Positions 7,684-15,902 of a DNA stretch of 36,521 bases are shown here, one piece after another (within the stretch, counting starts at the first letter, position 1; each line of letters begins with the position of its first letter). This DNA is from a virus: positions 1-36,521 of IMG/VR virus record IMGVR_UViG_3300047362_001115; one strand, given 5' to 3'. Position numbers and translations under genes: made by a program. The notes under the pieces were generated by a model, which was not told the origin of the DNA, made no database searches, and worked only from the letters and a program-made list of their open reading frames with translations.

Positions 7684-9042
7684 ATGAGAGCAGAACAGTT
7701 TTTATATGAAAGTAGAGGTGTTACAGCCAGAGCACCAGGTGAACAATACGTTAGTGATGTTGACCCAGATGATATTTTGACTATTCAAAATATAGACGTA
7801 TTACCTGATGGGGCAAGCGGCTATGAAAGTTTTGAAGAACTTGAAGCGGCTATTAAAAATTCTATTAAAGATGAAAACGCTCGCATTAATGACAACGATC
7901 CACAGAGTAGCTCAAGAGCGGCAATTATTGCTACTTTGATTGATAAAAATAATAAGCCGCAATATTGGGTACGCTTCCTGAAAGGGATTCCAGATAAAGG
8001 AGTACACGGACTTTGGAAAACACTTAAAGGTTACCAATACACTAAAGGAAAAGCACAAGAAACAATACCTATTAAGCCAAGTGATTTAATTACAGACGAC
8101 AGTTATAGAACAACCGATGCAGCCGCATCAACAGTTATGGCAGGCCTTGCCAACCAAGTTAAAGGCACACCGTATGAATCTTTAATTGGAGTAATGGATC
8201 AAGCAATTAAATTAGCTCGTAGCGGACGAGTTGCACCAATTGAAGGCGCAGGACAATATTATAATGTTTTGCAGAAGTATGGGGGCGAGTACTTAGGACC
8301 AATGGCGCTCATAGACGGTAACTTCCAAGGAGGTGACACACCTAAAATGCTTCAAGCATTTGGATTACAAAGCCTTAAAGGAAGTAGAGTAGCGTTTCCT
8401 CAGGATACTGCAATGGAATTAATAGATAGCATTATTAAAACACCTGATGGACAACGTATTGAGGTTAGCAGTAAAATTAGCACGGCAGGCGGCGCCGCTA
8501 GTAGTTTAAGTGGTGTGGCTAAACAAATTACAGATGAAATGCGTAGCGATTTCCCACGTGGAACTAATATAATTGAAATGCTAGGTACATTATCCTCTGT
8601 TAACGGCCCGCTTCGTGTAGCAAAAGAGTTTGGCATAATTGATGATAACGACATCATAGCAATGGACAATCTAACAAAAACTAGTAAGGACATAAACGAT
8701 TTAGGCACAGAAAAACTAATATCAATGACAAAGGCACAAGGCGTACAAAAAGGTACATTTGAACGCAGTGATTATCGTGTATTCTGGCATGCATTAACAG
8801 CGATTATGAATGCAGTAATACCTTTAGTAAACAATGATGAAGAATTTAAACAAGCGATGATTGCAGCACTTAATAATAACAATTATGTAGTAATAGCAAC
8901 CAAAGGAGTCCAGTCAGGAGATTCTGTAACACTTGACTATTCAACTAAGTTTCCAGCAGTGTTTAGCGGTGCTCCCCAACTAAAAAATAAAACATACTTT
9001 GCGACAGGACAAAAAGGTCGCATTGGGTTTAAGATGGAATAG
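7684..9042 (+). CDS. Large putative virion protein with capsid-targeting-like N-terminus; possible nuclease fold
   Basis: 452 residues. It opens MRAEQFLYE|S, a T4-like capsid-targeting peptide with an LYE|S site. The central part has LIDSIIKTPDGQRIEVSSK (D248, E260, K264) followed by a Gly/Ala/Ser-rich loop (TAGGAASSLSG). This weakly resembles the D...ExK core of PD-(D/E)xK nucleases, but the spacing E-V-S-S-K is one residue too long, so the nuclease idea is only a suggestion. The C-terminal third includes a Tyr/Trp segment (YRVFWHALTAIMNAV) and beta strands. It starts immediately after the upstream stop. A packaged and injected protein is inferred from the N-terminus and context. Confidence 0.7.
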   Translation: MRAEQFLYESRGVTARAPGEQYVSDVDPDDILTIQNIDVLPDGASGYESFEELEAAIKNSIKDENARINDNDPQSSSRAAIIATLIDKNNKPQYWVRFLKGIPDKGVHGLWKTLKGYQYTKGKAQETIPIKPSDLITDDSYRTTDAAASTVMAGLANQVKGTPYESLIGVMDQAIKLARSGRVAPIEGAGQYYNVLQKYGGEYLGPMALIDGNFQGGDTPKMLQAFGLQSLKGSRVAFPQDTAMELIDSIIKTPDGQRIEVSSKISTAGGAASSLSGVAKQITDEMRSDFPRGTNIIEMLGTLSSVNGPLRVAKEFGIIDDNDIIAMDNLTKTSKDINDLGTEKLISMTKAQGVQKGTFERSDYRVFWHALTAIMNAVIPLVNNDEEFKQAMIAALNNNNYVVIATKGVQSGDSVTLDYSTKFPAVFSGAPQLKNKTYFATGQKGRIGFKME

Positions 9043-9050
9043 GAAAAACA

Positions 9051-9326
9051 ATGTGGGAAATGATTGAAAGAATGGCCACTGATAGGCTTTGGATTTACAC
9101 AGCAATAGCAGGGTCATTGTTTGGTGCCGCTTTCTTGTTTTGGTTTAAAGACACAAGAATGGCAACATGGGCAGTAGCAAGGTTTGACGAAATCTGTGAA
9201 TACCTGGCAATACGTTGGGGTTGGACTTGGTTACAGGATGATCCAAATGCATGGCGTGTGAAGTATCCAAAAATTACTGCTAAAATTGACGAACTAGAAG
9301 AACGACTCAAAAAATTAGAAAAATGA
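9051..9326 (+). CDS. Membrane-anchored coiled-coil protein, conserved-phage type
   Basis: 91 residues: an N-terminal membrane helix (LWIYTAIAGSLFGAAFLFW, about 13-31), a Trp-rich middle (YLAIRWGWTWLQDDPNAW) and a C-terminal coiled coil (KITAKIDELEERLKKLEK). I recall similar small proteins in T4-like marine phages. The topology could suit a spanin-like or membrane-tethering role, but no lipobox or known spanin motif is present. It overlaps the next gene in ATGA. Confidence 0.75.
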   Translation: MWEMIERMATDRLWIYTAIAGSLFGAAFLFWFKDTRMATWAVARFDEICEYLAIRWGWTWLQDDPNAWRVKYPKITAKIDELEERLKKLEK

Positions 9327-10132
9327 ATCATATAACATTAGTTTGCACTCGTAGTGCTATAAACGCGAGCGCCTTAACTTATCTAATAAATCAAGAACCA
9401 GATTATTATAACTATTGCCATAACAATTTATGGTTAAATGAAATTAGTGATAAATTTGGTACTGCACATACTATTAATGATTGGTGGAATGTTCCTGATG
9501 GTGTAAAGTATAATAAAAATATTAGAAACGCCACACAACTTACATATGATGATCTTATGCCGCTATGTGATAGTGTACAAGCGGCAAACCTTGGAAAAAA
9601 TATTGCTTTTTTCACACATGCTCCTAATTTTTTAGAAATATCAAGTATAGTTGAGCACCATAAACTTCCTGTTAACATAATAACAACATGCATAGGTGAT
9701 AACAGTCACCATTTTGTTACCAGTTGGCTTCGTAGGGAATACAACAAGATTATGAATACATGGGAAGACCAACAACAAGCATGGACACACCTATATAAAC
9801 AACGTATTATACAAGACTCGTTATGGCGTAGCAGTAATACCAAAGAAATGTATGAATGGTTATATGATCCAAGTAATCATTGGCTAAATGAATACAACAA
9901 AGCAAATGGTATATTGTTTGACTTTAACGCTGATGAATACTGGGATAAACTAGGAACAATAACAAAACTCTCTGTATTTTTGTGGTTGTTAAATAAATTT
10001 ATTGCCAAACATAACAATAATGATTTAGCATTACGTTACGCTGAACTATTATTAGAGGAGCAACAAAAATATAGAACTGCTCCTTGGCAAGATATTGAAG
10101 AAAAAACACAAAAACGATTAGGTTTATATTGA
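9323..10132 (+). CDS. Unknown protein, weakly sulfotransferase-like N-terminus
   Basis: 269 residues. The start MNHITLVCTRSAINASALTYLINQ has the strand-loop-helix shape of the phosphosulfate-binding loop of sulfotransferases, but without the usual G-x-x-R-S-G. The remainder is rich in Trp, Asn and Tyr and contains a helical WLRREYNKIMNTWEDQQQAW region. No catalytic residue can be named. The gene starts in ATGA overlap with the upstream gene, and its 3' end carries the promoter of the DsbA-like gene. Similar proteins may be those at 10423 and 20723. Confidence 0.65.
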   Translation: MNHITLVCTRSAINASALTYLINQEPDYYNYCHNNLWLNEISDKFGTAHTINDWWNVPDGVKYNKNIRNATQLTYDDLMPLCDSVQAANLGKNIAFFTHAPNFLEISSIVEHHKLPVNIITTCIGDNSHHFVTSWLRREYNKIMNTWEDQQQAWTHLYKQRIIQDSLWRSSNTKEMYEWLYDPSNHWLNEYNKANGILFDFNADEYWDKLGTITKLSVFLWLLNKFIAKHNNNDLALRYAELLLEEQQKYRTAPWQDIEEKTQKRLGLY

Positions 10133-10157
10133 CAACCCATATAAGTTGTTGTAATAT
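10129..10157 (+). promoter_or_regulatory. Consensus sigma70 promoter for the DsbA-like/DNA polymerase operon
   Basis: TTGACA at 10129-10134 and TAATAT at 10152-10157 are separated by exactly 17 bases. The -35 overlaps the stop of the preceding gene. The start codon of the DsbA-like gene is 31 bases downstream with AAGGAG in between. This promoter likely drives the DNA-binding protein, the 10423 gene and the DNA polymerase. Confidence 0.75.
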
Positions 10158-10187
10158 AAGTAAACTAAAAGCAGTAAGGAGAAACTT

Positions 10188-10442
10188 ATGCCATCATATT
10201 CATCACAAGATGTAGATAAACTAAAGCGTATTGTACAAGAAGGAATTCATGTAACGCAAGAAGTCGACACACTAAAAGAAGGTCTCAGAGACACTGTTAA
10301 GGCTGTTGCTGAAGAGCTTGGAATTAAACCAAGTGTTCTTAACAAAGCAATTCGAATTGCTTATAAAGCAGAAGCAGGTAAAAACAGAGAAGAATTTGAA
10401 GAACTGGAGGCAATTTTAGAAAGTGTCGGAAGAAACGAATAA
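10188..10442 (+). CDS. dsbA: DsbA-like double-stranded DNA-binding protein (late transcription regulator type)
   Basis: 84 residues, close to the size of T4 DsbA (89). The N-terminal half is a coiled helix (DVDKLKRIVQEGIHVTQEVD). A helix-turn-helix-like stretch AVAEELGIKPSVLNKAIRIAY (about 40-60) contains the G-I-K-P turn typical of the T4 protein. T4 DsbA binds DNA near late promoters. It is first in a run with its own consensus promoter and an AAGGAG site before ATG 10188, which suggests early or middle expression ahead of DNA polymerase. Assignment rests on size, HTH and context. Confidence 0.65.
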   Translation: MPSYSSQDVDKLKRIVQEGIHVTQEVDTLKEGLRDTVKAVAEELGIKPSVLNKAIRIAYKAEAGKNREEFEELEAILESVGRNE

Positions 10443-11094
10443 AATAATTGTCAATTATCGTCAAGGCTGTTGTGGTGAATTTATTTTATCGTTACTACAA
10501 GCCTTGGATGGTGATGCAAACTTATCAATAGAAGAGGCTGGCTCCTGTCATAATAACAGAAAATGGGAGAAAAACCAAACTAAAGATTTTGAAATATTCA
10601 ATGAAAATCTAAAAGACATTGATCTTAATAGTACTTCTTTAAGGTTTATTAAGGCCCATTGTTCTAAAGATTATCTTCTCTTGAAAAAAGTCGGTAATCA
10701 TACTATAATTAAAATTGTACATGATAATGAAGAATGGGGCAGAATGAGACAAGCACGGAACATTGTGTTCAAAGTATTCATTGGTGAATGGGACCGTTAT
10801 GGACAATCTGATTATAATTTTGTGAAACCATATCTAACTAGATATGGATTTAGTAGCGAGAAGATACCAAAAGAAATGGACGAGGAAGAACTGCATTCAC
10901 TAATAGTGGCGCTGTCAAAAGAAGTGAAGGCTCCCTATCATGAAAGAAAATATGACACTATTAAATATCTAAGTTTGCAGGATATATATCAAAATAAGGA
11001 AAAAGTATTAAACATGCTAGAAACACTTTCAGGTCTGAAACGTAATAAACATGCGTCAGATTTTTATGATGAATATTTGAGGCTTCAACCATGA
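10423..11094 (+). CDS. Unknown protein, possibly sulfotransferase-like
   Basis: 223 residues from GTG 10423 (no better in-frame ATG nearby); a GGAGG about 12 bases upstream lies in the DsbA-like gene, which it overlaps by 20 bases. The N-terminus IIVNYRQGCCGEFILSLLQ has a strand-loop-helix with a G-x-x-G-E that could be a nucleotide or phosphosulfate loop, and the C-terminal KYLSLQDIYQNKEKVLNML resembles the late part of small sulfotransferase-fold proteins. No catalytic His is certain. It lies between the DNA-binding protein and the DNA polymerase, overlapping the latter in ATGA. Confidence 0.6.
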   Translation: MSEETNKIIVNYRQGCCGEFILSLLQALDGDANLSIEEAGSCHNNRKWEKNQTKDFEIFNENLKDIDLNSTSLRFIKAHCSKDYLLLKKVGNHTIIKIVHDNEEWGRMRQARNIVFKVFIGEWDRYGQSDYNFVKPYLTRYGFSSEKIPKEMDEEELHSLIVALSKEVKAPYHERKYDTIKYLSLQDIYQNKEKVLNMLETLSGLKRNKHASDFYDEYLRLQP

Positions 11095-13733
11095 GCTATA
11101 TTGATGCATTCTTAGATAGAGAACGTGATATTATTAATGTGGTAGAACGTCTAAATGGTAAACGTGTGTATAAAGAATATCCTCCACGTTATACAATGTA
11201 CTATAAAGATCCTCGAGGTAAGTTTACAAGTATCTTTGGTGACAAATTAGAACGTGTCATAGTAAACACAAGCAAAAAATTTAACACAGAAAAGAAAATA
11301 CATGGCCATAAGAAATTATTTGAAAGTGATATAGATCCTGTTTTCCGCTGTCTAGCAGACAATTATCTAGAAAAGGATGCTCCAGAACTAAATTTATGTT
11401 TCTTTGATATTGAGGTTGACTTTAACAAAGAATTAGGATTTGCTGATCCAAGTGATCCCTTTAATGCAATTACAGCCGTTGCATTACATCTTAGTTGGCT
11501 AAAGAAAACTATTTGTTTGGCTGTTGCTCCTAAAACTCTTACACAAGAACAGGCACAGGAAATTTGTGATAAGTTTCCTGATACAATGCTTATGAAAGAC
11601 GAAGCAGAGTTGCTTAATATGTTCTTAGAATTAATCGATGATGCTGATATCTTAAGTGGTTGGAATAGTGAAACGTTTGATATTCCGTATATGGTTAATC
11701 GTGTAGAACGTATATTGAGCAAAAGTCACACTCGTAAGTTTTGTTTGTGGCAAAAATTTCCACGTGAACGTACACTAACTAAGTTTGGTAAGGAAAACCA
11801 AGCATATGAATTACAAGGGCGTATTCATTTAGACTATTTGGAACTTTATCGTAAGTATACATATCATGAAATGCATAGTTATAGTCTAGATGCTATTGGT
11901 GAATATGAACTACAAGAACGTAAGATTGCATATGAGGGTACATTAGATCAACTTTACAATAACGACTTTGAAACATTTATTTCATATAATAGGCAAGATG
12001 TTGATCTACTAGTTAGACTTGATAAAAAACTACAATTTATTGACTTAGCAAACGTACTGGCACACAGTAACACAGTTACTCTTCCACGTACAATGGGTGC
12101 GGTTGCAGTTACGGATATGGCTATTGTAAATGAAGCACATAGACGAGGACTTATTGTTCCTGACAAGCGACATGGCGAAAAGCCACTATCAGCCGCAGGT
12201 GCCTATGTTGCAAAACCTAAAAAAGGTATGCATAAGTGGATTGGTTCAGTTGACTTGAACAGTCTGTATCCTAGTATTCTACGTGCATGTAATATGAGTA
12301 CAGAAACAATTGTTGGACAGGTCAGACATACCTTAACTCGTCCAATGATTGAGAGTTTTAATAATGATGTTCCAAGAGCATGGGATGGTAAGTTTGCTTG
12401 TTTGGAATATGATTTGGTTATGGCTAGAGACGTTGATGAATTACTTACACTTGATTTTGAAAATGGCGAAAGCATAAAAGCCACTGGTGCTGAGATATAT
12501 GATTTAGTGTTTAATAGTGGACAATCATGGATTATTACTGCTAACGGTACATTGTTTACATATGAGAAACAGGGCATTGTTCCAGGACTGTTAGAACGTT
12601 GGTATGACGAGCGTAAAGAATTACAAGCAAATGCTCGCGCCGCACGAGACGAAGGTGGTGATAAATTTGCTTATTGGGATAAGCGACAGTTAGTTAAAAA
12701 GATTAACTTGAACAGTTTGTATGGTGCTTTGTTAAACCCTGGTAGTAGGTTCTTTGATGAACGCTTGGGGCAGAGTACGACCCTTACAGGCCGTTGTATT
12801 GCTAAACATATGGCTGCAGAACTTAATAAAGTTATTGCAGGCGAGTATGACCATATGGGGAAAGCAATTGTGTATGGTGATACAGATTCAACTTACTTTA
12901 GTGCATATCCTGTTTTAAAAGAACAGATTAAAAAACGTGAGATTAATTGGGATAAAGATACAATCATACAATATTATGATGCGGTAGGCGAGGAAGTTAA
13001 CCAAACATTTCCTAATTATATGCATACTGCATTCCATACAACACATGAACTGGGCAAAATTATTGCAACAGGTAGAGAAGTTGTAGGTGAAGCAGGTATC
13101 TTTATTACAAAGAAACGTTATGCTATTCTAGTATTTGATCTAGAAGGCAAACGTGAAGATGTTGATGGTAAGCCAGGCAAAATTAAAGCAATGGGCTTAG
13201 ATTTGAAACGTAGTGATACTCCTGATTATATGCAGGACTTCCTTAGTGAAGTATTGATGATGGTATTGACTGGCAGTGAGGAAAAAGAAGTAATAGATAG
13301 GATTATTGAATTCCGTAAGGAATTTAGGGACAAACCTAGTTGGCATAAAGGAACGCCTAAACGTGTTAATAATCTAACTAACCTAACTAAACAGTTTGAG
13401 AAAACTGGTAAGTGTGGTGTTGGACATGCTATGGCAGCCATTAATTGGAATCGTTTAAAGAAAATGAATAGTGATGCATATAGTATTGATATCACTGATG
13501 GCATGAAAACAATTGTATGCAAACTTAAAAACAACCCAATGAATATTACTAGCATTGGTTATCCTACAGATGAATTGCGTATTCCTGAATGGTTTAAGGA
13601 ACTTCCGTTTGACGATGAGGCAATGGAAGGTGCAATTATTACTAAAAAGATAGATAACCTACTTGGTGAACTTAATTGGGATTTAGATTCAGCTCAAGCA
13701 AAAACAACATTTAATGACTTGTTTGAATTTTAA
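11091..13733 (+). CDS. 43: Family B replicative DNA polymerase (T4 gp43-like)
   Basis: 880 residues, close to T4 gp43 (898). All exonuclease and polymerase motifs are visible: Exo I FFDIEVD (D106, E108), Exo II LSGWNSETFDIPY, Exo III YNRQDVDLL; polymerase motif A SVDLNSLYPS (about 386-395), motif B KKINLNSLYGALLNP (about 535), and motif C YGDTDST with the catalytic pair near 597 and 599. It should copy the phage genome with 3'-5' proofreading, working with the clamp and the gp44-type loader encoded at 29735. It begins in ATGA overlap with the previous gene and is transcribed from the promoter at 10129. It appears complete, without intein or split. Confidence 0.97.
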   Translation: MSYIDAFLDRERDIINVVERLNGKRVYKEYPPRYTMYYKDPRGKFTSIFGDKLERVIVNTSKKFNTEKKIHGHKKLFESDIDPVFRCLADNYLEKDAPELNLCFFDIEVDFNKELGFADPSDPFNAITAVALHLSWLKKTICLAVAPKTLTQEQAQEICDKFPDTMLMKDEAELLNMFLELIDDADILSGWNSETFDIPYMVNRVERILSKSHTRKFCLWQKFPRERTLTKFGKENQAYELQGRIHLDYLELYRKYTYHEMHSYSLDAIGEYELQERKIAYEGTLDQLYNNDFETFISYNRQDVDLLVRLDKKLQFIDLANVLAHSNTVTLPRTMGAVAVTDMAIVNEAHRRGLIVPDKRHGEKPLSAAGAYVAKPKKGMHKWIGSVDLNSLYPSILRACNMSTETIVGQVRHTLTRPMIESFNNDVPRAWDGKFACLEYDLVMARDVDELLTLDFENGESIKATGAEIYDLVFNSGQSWIITANGTLFTYEKQGIVPGLLERWYDERKELQANARAARDEGGDKFAYWDKRQLVKKINLNSLYGALLNPGSRFFDERLGQSTTLTGRCIAKHMAAELNKVIAGEYDHMGKAIVYGDTDSTYFSAYPVLKEQIKKREINWDKDTIIQYYDAVGEEVNQTFPNYMHTAFHTTHELGKIIATGREVVGEAGIFITKKRYAILVFDLEGKREDVDGKPGKIKAMGLDLKRSDTPDYMQDFLSEVLMMVLTGSEEKEVIDRIIEFRKEFRDKPSWHKGTPKRVNNLTNLTKQFEKTGKCGVGHAMAAINWNRLKKMNSDAYSIDITDGMKTIVCKLKNNPMNITSIGYPTDELRIPEWFKELPFDDEAMEGAIITKKIDNLLGELNWDLDSAQAKTTFNDLFEF

Positions 13734-13745
13734 ATAAATATTATT

Positions 13746-14429
13746 ATGGAAAAAAGCAATTGGACAAAATGTAAGGAGGAATCAAACTATCACTTTGATC
13801 CTTTTTCATATACATCACAAGCAGATAGAATGCGTTATGTTGGTAGGTTTGAGGGCGACTGGTCTGAAGAACTTTCTAAAGCAGTAGAGAACGCAAAAGC
13901 AATTACATGGCGCACTAGAGATCCTAAAGACAATCCACGCGGTGGTGTAGGTATTGATAGAACAGAGGCTGATATTGTAAACGCAGGTGGTAAAGCAGAT
14001 ACTGAGATCACAAGTTTAGAAGATGATGTTCATCTATATCCAAGTTTTCAAGCAATGACAGATGCTTTACATTTAGTAGATGGTAATAATCGACCATTAC
14101 AAACTCGTGTACATGTACAAGTACCAGGACAAACATGGACAGCCCATGTTGATAGACTGCAAAAATGGAGTGTAGATGAACCATTAAGTAATATATTCCG
14201 CTTTATGATATTCCTACACGATTACGAGTTTGGACACTTTGTACAATATGGTAATGAAATACTTACAAAGTATAGAGCAGGCGAAATTTATACATGGGAT
14301 CATGTAAATGTACCACATTGTACAGCCAATGCAGGCGTCACGCCACGTAGTACGATGGTAATTACAGGTATTGGTACACCTAAAACACATGAAATGTTTA
14401 GTCAATCTAATTTAGTAATAAAAATTTAG
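13746..14429 (+). CDS. 2OG-Fe(II) oxygenase (AspH/JmjC-like cupin)
   Basis: 227 residues. The facial triad and cosubstrate residue are well placed: TAHVDR (H134, D136), VNVPHCTAN (H191) and TPRSTMVI (R201, ten residues after the distal His, the usual 2OG salt bridge). The strands FRFMIFLHDYEFGHF and KYRAGEIYTWD between them match the double-stranded beta-helix. Such enzymes hydroxylate proteins, nucleic acids or small molecules; the substrate here is unknown. ATG 13746 lacks a strong ribosome site. The gene follows the polymerase by 12 bases and is closed by the terminator at 14451, so it is the last gene of the replication run. Confidence 0.85.
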   Translation: MEKSNWTKCKEESNYHFDPFSYTSQADRMRYVGRFEGDWSEELSKAVENAKAITWRTRDPKDNPRGGVGIDRTEADIVNAGGKADTEITSLEDDVHLYPSFQAMTDALHLVDGNNRPLQTRVHVQVPGQTWTAHVDRLQKWSVDEPLSNIFRFMIFLHDYEFGHFVQYGNEILTKYRAGEIYTWDHVNVPHCTANAGVTPRSTMVITGIGTPKTHEMFSQSNLVIKI

Positions 14430-14450
14430 TAAAAAAATAATAACCTATTG

Positions 14451-14480
14451 AAAATGCATAGTTTTTTTATGCATTTTTTT
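14451..14480 (+). terminator. Intrinsic terminator after the polymerase operon
   Basis: The 10-bp stem AAAATGCATA/TATGCATTTT (14451-14460 with 14468-14477) has a 7-base loop and runs into seven T (14474-14480). It is preceded by TAACCTATTG, a lead-in repeated before the terminator at 33347. A promoter begins 2 bases after it. Confidence 0.8.
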
Positions 14481-14481
14481 C

Positions 14482-14510
14482 TTGACTTTTGCGATAAGAT
14501 GCCTTACAAT
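14482..14510 (+). promoter_or_regulatory. Sigma70 promoter with palindromic element in the spacer
   Basis: TTGACT 14482-14487 and TACAAT 14505-14510 are 17 bases apart. The spacer and -10 contain ATAAGATGCCTTAC, which matches 13 of 14 bases of the reverse complement of the palindrome seen at 33385 and 34538. It drives the 14543-15479 genes. A TATAAT at 14515 is too far from the -35 for standard use. Confidence 0.7.
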
Positions 14511-14542
14511 AAAGTATAATAGAAATTTAAAGGAGTATATAT

Positions 14543-14782
14543 ATGTCAGTAAAATTTAAGTTAAATGATTTAGAAGTTGTTAATGTTGAGATTGATGGTA
14601 TTGATATGAAGGATTATCCAGATTTTTGTGATGCTTATATCGATAGTGCTGAGTTCAAGTATAATGGTAAAAAACTAGATGATGGTCAATTAGCAGAACT
14701 AATGGAACAAAATCCTATGGCTTTAGGTGAAGCATGTTTCGAGGAATGTTTAGGTATTGCTGATTTATATTATTCAAACTAA
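14543..14782 (+). CDS. Small acidic protein of unknown function
   Basis: 79 residues, strongly acidic (EIDGIDMKDYPDFCDAY), with two closely placed Cys in ACFEECLG. AAAGGAG precedes ATG 14543 with good spacing. First gene behind a strong promoter, so it is probably expressed early and abundantly. Short acidic early proteins often act as inhibitors or DNA mimics, but nothing here proves that. Confidence 0.75.
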   Translation: MSVKFKLNDLEVVNVEIDGIDMKDYPDFCDAYIDSAEFKYNGKKLDDGQLAELMEQNPMALGEACFEECLGIADLYYSN

Positions 14783-14792
14783 GGAGTATTAA

Positions 14793-14999
14793 ATGGGAAT
14801 GTCAAGTTACATTATGGATATTGAAGAAAACTTCTGGAACATTGTTACAGAGTTTATTAAAGAAGCAGAGCATTGGACTGAAGCAAGTGAAAAGGCTGTA
14901 ATACTTGCTAGGAACATGGCTCCCTTTCTAGACGTCACAGATGTTGAGGAAGGTGTTAGTGAAATGTGGAACGAATATTGGAGCGAGTATAGTGTCTAA
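14793..14999 (+). CDS. Small acidic protein of unknown function
   Basis: 68 residues, acidic and Trp-rich (EENFWNIVTEFIKEAEHWTEA, EMWNEYWSEYSV), predicted all-helical by eye. AAGGAG precedes ATG 14793. It follows the 14543 gene by 10 bases and overlaps the next start, GTG 14992. No domain recognised. Confidence 0.75.
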   Translation: MGMSSYIMDIEENFWNIVTEFIKEAEHWTEASEKAVILARNMAPFLDVTDVEEGVSEMWNEYWSEYSV

Positions 15000-15216
15000 A
15001 AAGTTTGGACCACGTTATTTGTCAGTAGATTTTATGAACCTAAAGGATCATTGGGCTTTAGGTTTACAGTATCCAATATCAGGTAGTAATGGTAATGAGT
15101 ATACTGTAGAGGTGACTCCAAAAGGTTTCACTTGTGATTGTATGGGAATGACAATGCACGGTAAATGTAAGCACAGCCGTAGTGTTGCAGAAAAATGGAA
15201 GGAAATGTGCAGATGA
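14992..15216 (+). CDS. SWIM-type zinc finger protein
   Basis: 74 residues from GTG 14992, with GGAG at 14980-14983; a longer frame from 14941 would run far into the previous gene. The C-terminal part TCDCMGMTMHGKCKHSRSVAEKW shows the SWIM pattern C-x-C...C-x-H, preceded by the typical strand EYTVEVTPKG. SWIM fingers bind DNA or proteins and often sit in larger recombination or transposase proteins; here the finger is almost the entire product. It overlaps both neighbours (8 and 4 bases). Confidence 0.75.
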   Translation: MSKKFGPRYLSVDFMNLKDHWALGLQYPISGSNGNEYTVEVTPKGFTCDCMGMTMHGKCKHSRSVAEKWKEMCR

Positions 15217-15479
15217 AAACTCTTGGTATTGATATTGAATCGGTTGTAGATACAAAAACACCTATTATGCCTACACATCATGGTAGTCCGTATGACCGTG
15301 GTGGCGCTGATAGTTATTATGGGCGTGGTGTTAATCCTCACTATTATGGAGGCCCACAAGGCGGCCCTTTTGGTGGAACTGTAAAAATTTATATGATGGA
15401 TATGTCCCAAGAGGAAATTGACCAATATATGAAGGGTTATCAGGATAACGAAGATGCTGGTGACTTTAAAGAGTGGTAA
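15213..15479 (+). CDS. Gly/Tyr-rich small protein of unknown function
   Basis: 88 residues from ATG 15213, in ATGA overlap with the SWIM gene and with GGAAGGA upstream; an earlier in-frame ATG at 15195 is less likely. The middle is low-complexity, rich in Gly, Pro, Tyr and His (YDRGGADSYYGRG, HYYGGPQGGPFGG), followed by a strand TVKIYMMDMS and an acidic helix. No family recognised. Confidence 0.7.
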   Translation: MKTLGIDIESVVDTKTPIMPTHHGSPYDRGGADSYYGRGVNPHYYGGPQGGPFGGTVKIYMMDMSQEEIDQYMKGYQDNEDAGDFKEW

Positions 15480-15508
15480 AAAGATTTACCTTATTGCAAG
15501 AAAAAAGG

Positions 15509-15537
15509 TTGACAGTAAGGCATATCGGTAGTACTAT
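15509..15537 (+). promoter_or_regulatory. Sigma70 promoter for the 15572 gene
   Basis: TTGACA 15509-15514 and TACTAT 15532-15537 are 17 bases apart. The spacer begins GTAAGGCAT, a half copy of the palindromic element found whole at 33385 and 34538. The -10 lies in TACTATAATAGTAT, a near-palindrome repeated exactly at 19419. Confidence 0.7.
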
Positions 15538-15571
15538 AATAGTATAGTTAGAAACATAGAAGGAATCAAAT

Positions 15572-15898
15572 ATGATGGATATTCAGACAGCACACAATGT
15601 AGCATTTGGAGAAGCAACCGCAGAAGCGAAGATGCTTGAAGATATTCATGGTGATGGTTTTCCATGTGGCTTTGCATGGGTTAGTGCAATTGGTGTTAAA
15701 GGAAATACCAAACTTGGAAAACAGTTGAAAGAAGTTGGCTTTAAAAAGTCATACACTAATGGTGGATTGCAAATGTGGAATCCTAGTAATACGTTTGTGC
15801 AGAATGTGAATATTAAAGAACAAGCCGCACAGAAGTATGCAGATATTTTTGAAAAACTAACTGGCATTAAGTTAGTTGTGTCGTCCAGGTTGGACTAA
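15572..15898 (+). CDS. Conserved-looking protein of unknown function
   Basis: 108 residues, start ATG 15572 with GAAGGAA upstream. It has a mixed alpha/beta look, with FPCGFAWVSAIGVKGNTKLG and LQMWNPSNTFVQNVN as the most distinctive stretches. The type feels familiar from marine phages but I can give no function. It is a single-gene unit between two promoters, so it may be separately controlled. Confidence 0.75.
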   Translation: MMDIQTAHNVAFGEATAEAKMLEDIHGDGFPCGFAWVSAIGVKGNTKLGKQLKEVGFKKSYTNGGLQMWNPSNTFVQNVNIKEQAAQKYADIFEKLTGIKLVVSSRLD

Positions 15899-15902
15899 TA
15901 GG

